Positions 51,833 to 60,024 of a stretch of DNA of 64,000 bases are shown here, one piece after another (position 1 is the stretch's first letter; each line of letters begins with the position of its first letter). Source of the DNA: Brevibacillus laterosporus (lineage in GTDB: Bacteria; Bacillota; Bacilli; Brevibacillales; Brevibacillaceae); NCBI GenBank assembly GCA_007833815.1, contig CP033464.1, forward strand, positions 864,501 through 928,500. The letters run 5' to 3'. Under the pieces are notes generated by a model. It searched no databases. It had not been told where the DNA came from and saw nothing but the letters and a program-made list of their open reading frames with translations. Both the position numbers and the translations under genes were made by a program.

Positions 51833-52933
51833 TTACACGTTAAAACGGAAGTGAATAACGTCGCCATCTTTTACCACGTATTCTTTACCTTCCAAACGGT
51901 ACTGTCCTTTTTCACGAGAAGCATTCACGCTTCCTGCTTCGACTAGATCATTATAAGCTACTACTTCAGCACGAATAAATCCACGCTCAAAATCTGTATG
52001 AATAACGCCAGCAGCTTGAGGAGCCTTGGTTTCTTGACGAATCGTCCATGCACGTACCTCTTGAACCCCAGCTGTAAAATACGTAATCAGACCAAGCAAG
52101 GAATACGCAGCACGAATCAAACGGTCAAGACCTGATTCTTGCAAACCTAGTTCTTCTAGGAACATTTCCTTATCTTCGCCTTCCAATTCAGCAATCTCAG
52201 ATTCTACTTTCGCACTGATAATAACTACTTCAGCGCCTTCCGTTTCCGCATGCTTGCGAACTGCTTGTACATGTGGATTTTCATCAGCAGTATGAATACC
52301 ATTTTCAGCTACATTACAAACATAAAGCATCGGTTTAATTGTCAAAAGGTGCAGGTCACGAATAATTTTTAGCTCATCTTCCGTTAGCTCAACACCACGT
52401 GCTGCTTGACCTTCTTCAAAAGCGGCTTTTAATTTTTCCAATACATCAAGCTCTACTTTTGCCTCTTTATCACCTGATTTTGCTTTACGTCCCATACGAT
52501 CAATGCGACGAGTAACGGAATCTAAATCAGCAAATACCAATTCCAAGTTAATGGTTTCGATATCGCTCACTGGATCTACTTTACCTGCTACGTGTACGAT
52601 GTTCTCATCTTCAAAACAACGTACCACCTGTGCAATCGCATCTACTTCACGAATGTGGGCTAAAAATTGGTTTCCCAATCCTTCCCCTTTGCTCGCTCCT
52701 TTAACCAAACCAGCAATGTCTACGAACTCAAAAGCAGTAGGTACGACTTTATTTGGAACAACGATCTCTGTTAATTTGTTTAGACGTGGATCGGGTACTT
52801 CAACGATACCAACGTTAGGATCAATCGTACAGAAAGGATAGTTAGCGGATTCTGCTCCCGCTTGTGTAATCGCATTAAACAAGGTAGATTTACCAACATT
52901 CGGAAGACCTACAATCCCACAAGACATTCCCAT
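51833..52933 (-). CDS. ychF: Obg-like ATPase YchF
   Basis: 366 residues. P-loop GIVGLPNVGKSTLFNAIT, switch region FVDIAGLVKGASKGEGLGNQ, atypical G4 (NVAE-type, giving ATP preference), a coiled-coil insert and the C-terminal TGS domain (HTDFERGFIRAEVVAYNDL). Binds ribosomes and proteasome-like partners in other organisms and is involved in stress and translation control. ATG 52933 follows AAGGAG. Confidence 0.95.
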   Translation of the reverse strand: MGMSCGIVGLPNVGKSTLFNAITQAGAESANYPFCTIDPNVGIVEVPDPRLNKLTEIVVPNKVVPTAFEFVDIAGLVKGASKGEGLGNQFLAHIREVDAIAQVVRCFEDENIVHVAGKVDPVSDIETINLELVFADLDSVTRRIDRMGRKAKSGDKEAKVELDVLEKLKAAFEEGQAARGVELTEDELKIIRDLHLLTIKPMLYVCNVAENGIHTADENPHVQAVRKHAETEGAEVVIISAKVESEIAELEGEDKEMFLEELGLQESGLDRLIRAAYSLLGLITYFTAGVQEVRAWTIRQETKAPQAAGVIHTDFERGFIRAEVVAYNDLVEAGSVNASREKGQYRLEGKEYVVKDGDVIHFRFNV

Positions 52934-53051
52934 ATATATACACTCCTTAATTTCCGAAATAGAACATGCTCTCTAGTATAAAGAGTTAATGATTATAATA
53001 CAATCACGTAGTTTCCAACTTTTAATAGAAAGAGTTCCCACAATAAGGACC
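52934..53051. other. Short intergenic segment upstream of ychF
   Basis: Contains only the ychF leader; no clear promoter called. Confidence 0.3.
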
Positions 53052-53168
53052 TCAAATTGCTTCTTCGTATTCCTTTAATATCTTATAAAAAGTCGTCTTT
53101 TTTAAATCGAGTTCCTTCAAAAATTGTACATCAAGTAATGGTACCGCTCTTCGATCATCTGACCAATT
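53052..53168 (-). pseudogene. C-terminal scrap of a serine resolvase/invertase
   Basis: The minus strand reads RRAVPLLDVQFLKELDLKKT then TFYKILKEYEEAI and a stop: the DNA-binding helix-turn-helix of small serine recombinases (xFLKxLGLKKTTFYK). The catalytic domain is absent. Confidence 0.6.
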
Positions 53169-53263
53169 TTACATTTGATCGCCACTAACTTCACCTCATA
53201 ACAACACTTCTTTTCTATGAATGTCGAATCCTTTGACGAGGAAATGGAGGTTTTGACGAAAAA

Positions 53264-53284
53264 AGCTCCCCTTACAGGGAGCCT
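53264..53284 (-). terminator. Terminator of the truncated kinase operon
   Basis: GGCTCCC/GGGAGCT stem, then TTTTTT on the minus strand. Confidence 0.8.
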
Positions 53285-53301
53285 TACAAACTTAGCAGTT
53301 A

Positions 53302-53730
53302 TTAATTTCCTTCTTCTGGCCCTAAAGAACCTGTGCCTATACCATGATTGTCCTGACGTAGCCGATCCGCCATATCTTTGAACGACTGAATAAGTGTATC
53401 GTCAATAAAACGATTTAAGGATGTATGAAGGATGAGACGCTTTTGTTTATCATAAATTTGCACCATGGGCTTAAATCCTTCTATGGAGCGTTGGTGATTA
53501 TCTAATATACGTGGTAAGAAAGGGAATATCACAACCATCCCATCCGTTGTAATAATTTGCTCAGAAATTGTCATTGCCATGTATTTCATGACGTCGAGCC
53601 GTTTTTGCGTTTCATTGTAGCGTATCCACATGATAGAGAAAAGACCAATAACGACAAGACCAACACATATAGTGAGTACATAACGAGTTGTCCAATAGGT
53701 TAATAGCGTCTTCCGCTCTTTATTTTTCAT
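53302..53730 (-). CDS. Truncated sensor histidine kinase (sensor end only)
   Basis: 142 residues from ATG 53730, overlapping the response regulator by 11 bp. One membrane helix (TRYVLTICVGLVVIGLFSIM) and an extracytoplasmic stretch (QIITTDGMVVIFPFLPRILD; IQSFKDMADRLRQDNHGIG) that ends without a second helix, HAMP, HisKA or HATPase domain. A normal kinase of this family would be about 450 residues or more. A good terminator directly follows. The gene is probably a deletion remnant, unless the short form has a role of its own. Confidence 0.7.
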   Translation of the reverse strand: MKNKERKTLLTYWTTRYVLTICVGLVVIGLFSIMWIRYNETQKRLDVMKYMAMTISEQIITTDGMVVIFPFLPRILDNHQRSIEGFKPMVQIYDKQKRLILHTSLNRFIDDTLIQSFKDMADRLRQDNHGIGTGSLGPEEGN

Positions 53731-54406
53731 TGACACAGAACTGATACCCCAATCCCCGTAGTGTACGAATCTCTCCTTCATCGGTTGGCCAGTTTTGTAA
53801 GGTTCTCCTGATCCGTTTCACCGCTAGATCAACAGCACGATCACTGCCCTCATAATCCATACCCCAAACGTGTTCGATTAACTGCTCCCTTGTAAAGGTC
53901 TGATTGGGATGCTGTGCGAGAAATAAAAAAAGGGACAGAATACGTGGTGTGAAAGTAAGTTCAATGCCGTGTAACATAACAGAATGAGCCTGGTAATCTA
54001 CTTTTAAACTACCAAAAATCCGTGCCTGATAGTCACCCATGACCAGCAAAGTGCGTCGCATGACAGCATTGACACGTGCCACAACTTCCTCACCAATGAA
54101 AGGCTTGGTAATGTAATCATCAGCACCCTGATTTAACCCAGTTATCTTCTGGTCCAGTTGTCCTAACGCTGTTAACATGATGACGGGACAACTACTTTTG
54201 CTACGTATATACTCTAGTACCTTCCAACCGCTCTGCCCTGGTAGCATGACGTCCAATAAGACCAGAGAAGGTGTCACACGATCGAATATAGTAATGGCTT
54301 CTTCACCGTCAAAGGCAAGCTCCACCTGATATCCCGCTTTTTCCAAATAGACTTGTAAAACCCGAGAAATCGACCCTTCGTCTTCTACGATTACTATTGT
54401 TTGCAT
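53720..54406 (-). CDS. OmpR-family response regulator without an intact kinase
   Basis: 228 residues. Receiver with VEDEGSIS, phospho-Asp in LLDVMLPGQSG, switch MLTALG and ITKPFI; winged helix with EHVWGMDYEGSDRAVDLAVK and RTLRGLGYQF. All phosphorylation residues are present. Its partner kinase gene downstream encodes only the sensor end, so this regulator is either orphaned, cross-phosphorylated or inactive. Confidence 0.9.
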   Translation of the reverse strand: MQTIVIVEDEGSISRVLQVYLEKAGYQVELAFDGEEAITIFDRVTPSLVLLDVMLPGQSGWKVLEYIRSKSSCPVIMLTALGQLDQKITGLNQGADDYITKPFIGEEVVARVNAVMRRTLLVMGDYQARIFGSLKVDYQAHSVMLHGIELTFTPRILSLFLFLAQHPNQTFTREQLIEHVWGMDYEGSDRAVDLAVKRIRRTLQNWPTDEGEIRTLRGLGYQFCVNEK

Positions 54407-54407
54407 A

Positions 54408-54524
54408 TCATATGCTCCCTTCCAACTGTATAACGTTTGAAGGATTAGTGTAAATGCCTTTCTCTTCCATCCGCATTTCGAATTGTTCCTGAGTTAATGT
54501 ACCATTTTTCAATTGTTCCCCCAG
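54408..54524 (-). pseudogene. SHOCT-like C-terminal fragment
   Basis: A frame ending at TGA 54410-54408 reads LGEQLKNGTLTQEQFEMRME then EKGIYTNPSNVIQLEGSI. LKNGTLTQEQFE is a SHOCT-type short C-terminal domain. The 5' part is cut off by the IS3-type relic. Confidence 0.4.
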
Positions 54525-54528
54525 CACC

Positions 54529-54850
54529 CCTTAAAGTAGACATTGGAAAAACCCTCGAGGTTATCCGATGAACTTTAGGGGGTGTATTTTTATGGCAATC
54601 AAAGGACAGAAGTTTAGAAGTTATCCAGAATCACTTAAATTGGAAGCAGTACGATTGCATCTAAATGAAAAGTGGACTCACAAACAGATAGCTGAACACT
54701 TGGGAATTAACGATAAAGATCGTGTTAAAGTTTGGATGAGAAAAGCGGGGGGAATTTAGCTTGCTTGAATCAACGTGGACGACGTGAGGTGTATCTTGAT
54801 CAGGATTTACTACTGGCTTTGTTTGAAAAACTTATAATTCCAGATTGTTA
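54529..54850 (+). pseudogene. IS3-family left end with a broken orfA
   Basis: ATG 54592 opens MAIKGQKFRSYPESLKLEAV, RLHLNEKWTHKQIAEHLGIN, the helix-turn-helix of IS3-family OrfA. It stops at 54759, but the continuation (CLNQRGRREVYLDQD) is present in another frame, so there is a frameshift. The rest of the element (orfB, right end) is missing. Confidence 0.7.
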
Positions 54851-54965
54851 AATGGGAATTAGTCTTAACTAAACATCTAAAAGATGAGTGCTAAAAATCA
54901 CTTCTGAAGAAAAGGAGTTAAAGAAACATTTTATTATTATATTGTACACAACTAAGTTTTAATAC

Positions 54966-55010
54966 AAAAGAGCCGGTTTACTCTTAACGGGGTAAACCTC
55001 GGCTCTTTTT
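54966..55010. terminator. Terminator-like hairpin
   Basis: AGAGCC(G)GGTTTAC pairs with GTAAACC(T)CGGCTCT; T-run on the right. It isolates the next two-component operon. Confidence 0.7.
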
Positions 55011-55245
55011 TGTCGAAATCTGCTTAACGTGGTTTTTTCCAAAATGCTGGCGGTATTCAGGATTTTCCCCATAACGATATAAATAAAAGTGAATAAATAT
55101 TTCCTAGTTTTCTCCTTAATTGATTGAAACGACCATTTCTTTACTATCTGATACCTCATTGTTTAGCTAACTCATCCAAATCCCAATTTTTTCTATACAG
55201 ATAAACTCCAGATTGTTCTGATATAATTCTTTTAGGTGATGAAAA

Positions 55246-55908
55246 ATGTCTTATCGAATCCTGGTCATTGAAGATGACATAGATATTCAGGAAGTAATAA
55301 AAGAATTTTTATTAGCACATGGTTTTTTGGTTGAAACTGCTTCAGATGGGTTAGAAGGAGTGGCACTCTTTAACAAACAAGAGTTTGATCTCGTTGTATT
55401 AGATATTATGATGCCAAATTTAGATGGCTATCAAACTTCTAAAATAATAAGAAGTACATCGAACGTACCTATTATTATGTTAACTGCTTTAGAAGAAGAA
55501 CTAGACCAAGTTAAAGGCTTTGAATCAGGAATTGATGATTATATTACGAAGCCATTTTCATTTGATATTTTAATTAAAAGAGTAGAAGCGATACTAAGAA
55601 GAAGCAGAAACAAAGAGCATAATCATATTTATACATTTCAAGAGTTAAAAATTGATTGTGATACGTATAGAGCCTTTGTAAATGAAGAGGAAGTAATCCT
55701 AACTACTAAAGAATTTGAAATTATTCAAACATTATTAGAAGCTAAAGGCAAAGTCATTTCGAGAGAAGCCATGTTGGATAAACTTTGGGGATATGACTAC
55801 TACGGAGATTCTAGAATATTAGATACTCATATGAAAAACATAAGAAAAAAGCTTAATCTACCCTATCTTAAAACAGTAAAGGGGATTGGTTATAAAATTG
55901 GCACATAA
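55246..55908 (+). CDS. OmpR-family response regulator
   Basis: 220 residues. Receiver: IEDDIDIQ, phospho-Asp in VLDIMMPNLDG, MLTALE, ITKPFS. Winged helix: LDKLWGYDYYGDSRILDTHM and KTVKGIGYKIG. The kinase gene begins inside its last codons (23-bp overlap), so both are made together. AT-rich compared with the core genes. Targets unknown; the next downstream gene is VanZ-like. Confidence 0.92.
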   Translation: MSYRILVIEDDIDIQEVIKEFLLAHGFLVETASDGLEGVALFNKQEFDLVVLDIMMPNLDGYQTSKIIRSTSNVPIIMLTALEEELDQVKGFESGIDDYITKPFSFDILIKRVEAILRRSRNKEHNHIYTFQELKIDCDTYRAFVNEEEVILTTKEFEIIQTLLEAKGKVISREAMLDKLWGYDYYGDSRILDTHMKNIRKKLNLPYLKTVKGIGYKIGT

Positions 55909-57433
55909 ACTTCTTCAGATCATAAACAGAAAAAGTATATCTTTTAAAATTTTTCTTGTAACCCTGATTCTTCTATTAGTTTCCGCCAGTACTATTTATC
56001 TAACCCTCTACTTCTATCTCCCTATTTTTTATGAAAAATACAAAACAAACAGCTTAGAAGTAGAGAGTAATAGATTAGTAGAGAAAGCAAAAAATCTTTA
56101 TTTGGATGATGCTACAATACTTTTCGATAAATTTGAACAAAATTTCAATGCTTATCCATCACTAACTGACAATACAGGCAAAATCGTTTTTCCTTTAATC
56201 AATTATCGCATTTTATCAAAAGCTCAAAGGTTAGATGAAAATTTAGATTTAGATAATGAACCTGAAATTTTAACTATAGAAGAATCAACTGCTCAAGTTG
56301 GAGTTGCTTTAACTGCTCAAGTTGGAGTTGCTTCAACTTCTCAAGCTGGAATTATTACTATGAATAACTTGCCAAAGACCTATAAGATTTCTGTACCAAT
56401 TGTGTTTAAAGATGAAACATTAACTCTAAACATACATGCAACGTTGCAGCCAATTGACGAGGCTTCTCAAGTATTATTATTGCTTATTCCTTATATTGGA
56501 GTAGTGATTTTTATTATTTCGATTAGTGGAGCCTATATTTATTCTAAGATTTTTTCTAAACCATTAATTACTATTAATCATGTAGCTAAGAAAATGGCTA
56601 ATTTGGACTTTACAGCTAAAATAAATCTTGATTCAACAGATGAGATAGGTCAGCTGTCCAGAAGTTTAAATGAAATGTCAGCAAACTTACAAAGAACGAT
56701 GCAAGAGCTACAAACAGCCAATGAAGCATTGAAAAGTGACATGGAGAAAAAACAGGAAGCAGAAGCAAAACGCAGAGAGTTATTTGCAACAATTTCACAT
56801 GAGTTGAAATCACCTATTACAGCTGTAAAAGGGCAATTAGAAGGGATGCTTCATAATATAGGTGTATACAAAGAACGGGAAAAGTACTTAAAACGGTCTT
56901 ATCAAATCATGGAAACGATGGAATCACTCGTTCGTCAAATTCTTCAAATATCAAAACTTGAACAACTTGGTTTTACTTCCAAATATGAAAGGGTCAATAT
57001 ATCTACTTTGGTTTGTACTACGATAAATAATCTTGGTTTTTTCGCTACTGAAAAAAATATTCAAGTGATTAACGAAGTACAGGAAGAACTTTTTATCAAC
57101 ACAGATAAACAACTATTAGAAAAAGTAATAGGGAATGTTATTCACAATGCCATTGTATATTCCAATCATTTCGAACAGGTTCACATTCACTTAAAAGATA
57201 ATGGTAATGGAACGTTGAAATTTGAAGTTTTAAATACTGGAGCATATATACAGGAAGAACATATCAAACAAATATTTGAACCATTCTATCGAGTGGAAAA
57301 ATCTAGAAATAGGAATACGGGAGGCAGTGGTTTAGGATTATATATTGTTAAAACAGTGTGTGAAGCCTTATCTATTGATTATTCGATGAGAAATACAAAA
57401 GAGGGTGTTCTATTTAGTGCTCAAATTAATTAG
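55886..57433 (+). CDS. Sensor histidine kinase with a tandem repeat in its sensor domain
   Basis: About 515 residues. TM1 near 20-42 (FLVTLILLLVSASTIYLTLY), an extracytoplasmic domain of ~160 residues, TM2 (LLLIPYIGVVIFIISISGAY), HAMP, coiled coil, HisKA with His in TISHELKSPITAVKG, and HATPase (NVIHNAIVYSNH; GGSGLGLYIVK). Within the sensor domain an octapeptide is repeated (TAQVGVAL-TAQVGVAS-TSQAGI), encoded by a 24-bp tandem repeat. Start TTG 55886 or TTG 55898; neither has ideal spacing from AAAGGGG. Confidence 0.9.
   Translation: MVIKLAHKLLQIINRKSISFKIFLVTLILLLVSASTIYLTLYFYLPIFYEKYKTNSLEVESNRLVEKAKNLYLDDATILFDKFEQNFNAYPSLTDNTGKIVFPLINYRILSKAQRLDENLDLDNEPEILTIEESTAQVGVALTAQVGVASTSQAGIITMNNLPKTYKISVPIVFKDETLTLNIHATLQPIDEASQVLLLLIPYIGVVIFIISISGAYIYSKIFSKPLITINHVAKKMANLDFTAKINLDSTDEIGQLSRSLNEMSANLQRTMQELQTANEALKSDMEKKQEAEAKRRELFATISHELKSPITAVKGQLEGMLHNIGVYKEREKYLKRSYQIMETMESLVRQILQISKLEQLGFTSKYERVNISTLVCTTINNLGFFATEKNIQVINEVQEELFINTDKQLLEKVIGNVIHNAIVYSNHFEQVHIHLKDNGNGTLKFEVLNTGAYIQEEHIKQIFEPFYRVEKSRNRNTGGSGLGLYIVKTVCEALSIDYSMRNTKEGVLFSAQIN
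56287..56358 (+). repeat. 24-bp in-frame tandem repeat, 3 units
   Basis: Units begin at 56287, 56311 and 56335 (AACTGCTCAAGTTGGAGTTG twice, then AACTTCTCAAGCTGGAATTA). The period is a multiple of three, so gain or loss of units keeps the kinase frame. Confidence 0.85.
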
Positions 57434-57777
57434 TATTGCTGTCTTATTGAGTCTTGATAACCGCCCTCATAGACACCCAGATTCGACAATCCTAGGGCAT
57501 GTTGCGATCCTCAAGAGGGATTGGAAATATGTCCCATTTTTATGTTTTTTGCTTGTATGTTTGATGTAAGCGTACTACGAACAAGTAGTATTGAAACCAA
57601 AAAACTACAAAACGCCTTTTTTCACCTTATTCCTTACAGTATTTTGATGCAAAATTAAAGCTTCTAAGAGAAATGATATACTGCTTAATATAACTATTTC
57701 CTCTAATTGGAATTTTCGCTTATTTTTTGGTATACTTTGCCTGATATGTAAGAATTGTTTTTTTATTAACTACGTTA
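57434..57777. other. Intergenic region before the VanZ-like gene
   Basis: No gene. AT-rich with T-tracts; a promoter for the VanZ-like gene is not clearly visible. Confidence 0.4.
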
Positions 57778-58257
57778 ATGAGGCGTTCTATTACGAAGAT
57801 TAAAAAGAATGCCATCTTGTATAACATGATTTTCTTTCTTCTGCCCCTTTATTTACTGTATATTTTCCTAAATACAGAGCGTTTTCATAGACATTACTTT
57901 AAAATAAGATTGATTCCGTTTGAAAAAATCATAGATTTCTTTACCCATTTTGAAACGTTTAATCGCTATGAATTACTAGGGAGGATCCTACTTTACATTC
58001 CTATTGGGATTCTTATACCTCTGTTATTTAGCTCAATAAACAACATGTTAATAACTTTTGTGTTTACCCTAACCCTTAGCTTTTTAATGAATTCAGTTAA
58101 AATAGTAGCTCAGGCTGGTTTCTTTGAAATCGATGATATCATACTTAATGTGATAGGTGTTGTGATAGGATTCGTATTTGTTAAAGGCTGGTTTTCTCTT
58201 ATAGAAATCTTGTTTAATTCTAAAGAGTCTCACAAAGAAAGCCTACTGCAAAATTAA
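57778..58257 (+). CDS. VanZ-like membrane protein
   Basis: 159 residues with about four hydrophobic segments (NMIFFLLPLYLLYIFL; ELLGRILLYIPIGILIPLLF; MLITFVFTLTLSFLM; IILNVIGVVIGFVFVKGWFS). VanZ-family pattern: KIRLIPFEKIIDFF, the polar-flanked RILLYIPIGIL and the conserved FEIDDIILN. VanZ confers low-level teicoplanin resistance in enterococci. Here it follows a two-component pair, as in van clusters, but no D-Ala-D-Lac ligase genes are present. No good ribosome-binding site before ATG 57778. Confidence 0.8.
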   Translation: MRRSITKIKKNAILYNMIFFLLPLYLLYIFLNTERFHRHYFKIRLIPFEKIIDFFTHFETFNRYELLGRILLYIPIGILIPLLFSSINNMLITFVFTLTLSFLMNSVKIVAQAGFFEIDDIILNVIGVVIGFVFVKGWFSLIEILFNSKESHKESLLQN

Positions 58258-58258
58258 A

Positions 58259-58281
58259 AAACGCACCCTTTTGGATGCGTC
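58259..58281 (-). terminator. Terminator of the secreted protein gene
   Basis: GACGCATCC / GGGTGCGTT stem and T-run on the minus strand, overlapping the end of the VanZ-like gene region. Confidence 0.75.
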
Positions 58282-58288
58282 TCAATAA

Positions 58289-58999
58289 CTATCTAGGAAT
58301 CTCACCATGTGGATTTCTAAATTTTGTAACGACAATGCTATTACCGAAATCTTTAGTTGCTAAAGTGGCGGTAAAAATATCATCGAACACAAAACCTGCT
58401 TTTTTAAATTTGTACACCTTCGCATTATTCCAAGTCCAAATTTCTCCTTGTTTTCCTGCTGGAATATTCACAGTAAATGTATCTTTAAAGGTTTCAACTT
58501 CCTTCCATTTTTGTCCTACTTCAGCTTTGAAGGCATCTTGAAATCCCCCATCTACTGTGATTGATGTTTCAGATGTTGCCTCTCTTGAAACCTCACGCAC
58601 CCATTTGAAATTTTCTTTCGTTCTGTTTTCTGTATAGTCGACTCTATAATCGTATTTTGTCGTACCAACATAATCCATAAGTTGATAGTCCAGCCAAGCC
58701 GTTGGTTGTATACCTTTACCTTTTTCGTCATTGTTAGTATTTTGTTCCTTGACAACAGATTCTTTTATAAATCCATTCTGTTCCATGAATTCTTGAGCCT
58801 TTTCAGGATCGTCGATATAAATAACGGGTACAGTCTGTCCTTTTTCACTTATGATGTATTCAATCTTATCTGGTGTAATGCTACTGTCGCTCAATGAAGC
58901 AGGTAAATCATTTGCTTGAACATTGGTAATTGTCCAAGGAATTGTGACTCCAATAGACAATGCTGCAACCAATGACATTCCAACTAATTTCTTAATCAT
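58289..58999 (-). CDS. Secreted protein of unknown function (beta-rich)
   Basis: 236 residues from ATG 58999, 9 nt after AAAGGGAG. A signal peptide covers about 1-29 (MIKKLVGMSLVAALSIGVTI, cleavage after VQA). The C-terminal half is beta-rich: SITVDGGFQDAFKAEVGQKW, FKDTFTVNIPAGKQGEIWTW. The 'xSVGxxW...TFTVxIPAGKxGxxW' pattern occurs in a widespread class of secreted Gram-positive proteins of unknown function and is loosely shared with the protein at 8921. Divergent from a small membrane protein gene. Confidence 0.75.
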   Translation of the reverse strand: MIKKLVGMSLVAALSIGVTIPWTITNVQANDLPASLSDSSITPDKIEYIISEKGQTVPVIYIDDPEKAQEFMEQNGFIKESVVKEQNTNNDEKGKGIQPTAWLDYQLMDYVGTTKYDYRVDYTENRTKENFKWVREVSREATSETSITVDGGFQDAFKAEVGQKWKEVETFKDTFTVNIPAGKQGEIWTWNNAKVYKFKKAGFVFDDIFTATLATKDFGNSIVVTKFRNPHGEIPR

Positions 59000-59118
59000 G
59001 GTCATTACTCCCTTTTATGTAAAATACATACAAACCGAATAATAACATACAATTATTGGATATTCCATTCTGTTTGTAGTATTTTTAATATATTCCGTAT
59101 TTAGGAGGTTCTAAATTC

Positions 59119-59337
59119 ATGTTTAAAATAGGTATTGCGTTTCTTTTTGGAGCTTTCACCCATTTGTTTCTAACTTTGGTTTATGCAGAATACATGTCGC
59201 TAGAAATGTTTAAAATCATTGGATCGAAATCAGCTTATGACCTAAATAGTTCTTTCTATTCTCTTTTCTATTGGGAATTGGCCATAAGCGCCGCAATAAT
59301 TTTACTCTCCTTCTTTATTAAGAAGGAACCAAAGTAA
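59119..59337 (+). CDS. Small two-helix membrane protein, divergent partner
   Basis: 72 residues; TAGGAGG precedes the ATG. Helices at about 2-24 (KIGIAFLFGAFTHLFLTLVY) and 48-67 (LFYWELAISAAIILLSFFIK), ending in KKEPK. No family recognised. Same layout as the pair at 20214/21012. Confidence 0.65.
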   Translation: MFKIGIAFLFGAFTHLFLTLVYAEYMSLEMFKIIGSKSAYDLNSSFYSLFYWELAISAAIILLSFFIKKEPK

Positions 59338-59411
59338 AAATATCCACACATGTATATTGCTAAAAGGGGAAAAACACCCTAGAACTACAAGTTCTACGCA
59401 TGTGTTTCTAA

Positions 59412-59447
59412 GTAAGATCGCCAAAATATCGTTGGCGGTCTTCTTTT
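59412..59447 (+). terminator. Terminator after the small membrane protein
   Basis: AAGATCGCCAA/TTGGCGGTCTT stem followed by CTTTTTT. Confidence 0.85.
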
Positions 59448-59548
59448 TTAGAAAAGGACCAACAATAGCAACGTAATATATCAAATTGGAATAATAGTCT
59501 ATATCTTGTAAACTATTTAACGAATACGTCAGGAGGTGCTAAGCAGTC

Positions 59549-60016
59549 ATGAAAGTAGCGATATACATTTGTTTTTCAACAGATGAACAGGCCAAGGAAA
59601 GCGTCTCACTTGAAGAACAACAGGAACGCCTTGTAGCTTATTGCAAAGCTAACGGCTGGAAAGAATATACCCTACATAGATGATTGCTATAGCGCTAAAA
59701 CAACGGCCCGTCCTGAGTTCCAAAAGATGATGAGGGATTATAGTCTAAAAAGATAGAAATCGTTGTGACGACGAAAATAGACCGTCTGACGAGTCATTTG
59801 ATACTACTACACCAGTTGGCGGAATGATTTTGTAATACTAGGCGTTTTCGCGGAATTCGAACGCGAACGCAATGCGGAACGTGTTAAAGATAATATGATT
59901 CATATGGCTAAGTTTATGGATCAGCGCAAAGGTAAAACCATAGCACGTTCATGCTATGGTTTTGACATTATGATAAAGAGTATGTTGTCAATTCAGTGGA
60001 ATCTGCCGTCGTATAG
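59549..60016 (+). pseudogene. N-terminal part of a large serine recombinase, multiply frameshifted
   Basis: ATG 59549 (AGGAGG upstream) opens MKVAIYICFSTDEQAKESVS, the catalytic N-terminus with the nucleophile Ser in FSTDEQ. Later pieces of the same protein appear in other frames: YSAKTTARPEFQKMM, VVTTKIDRLT, GVFAEFERERNAERV and DKEYVVNSVESAVV, ending at TAG 60014-60016. At least three frameshifts. No C-terminal zinc-ribbon part follows. Confidence 0.85.
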
Positions 60017-60024
60017 CAGCGATT

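Noticed and set aside
56287-56358. Possible CRISPR-like direct repeats
   Set aside because: The units are contiguous, without spacers, and lie inside a kinase coding frame.
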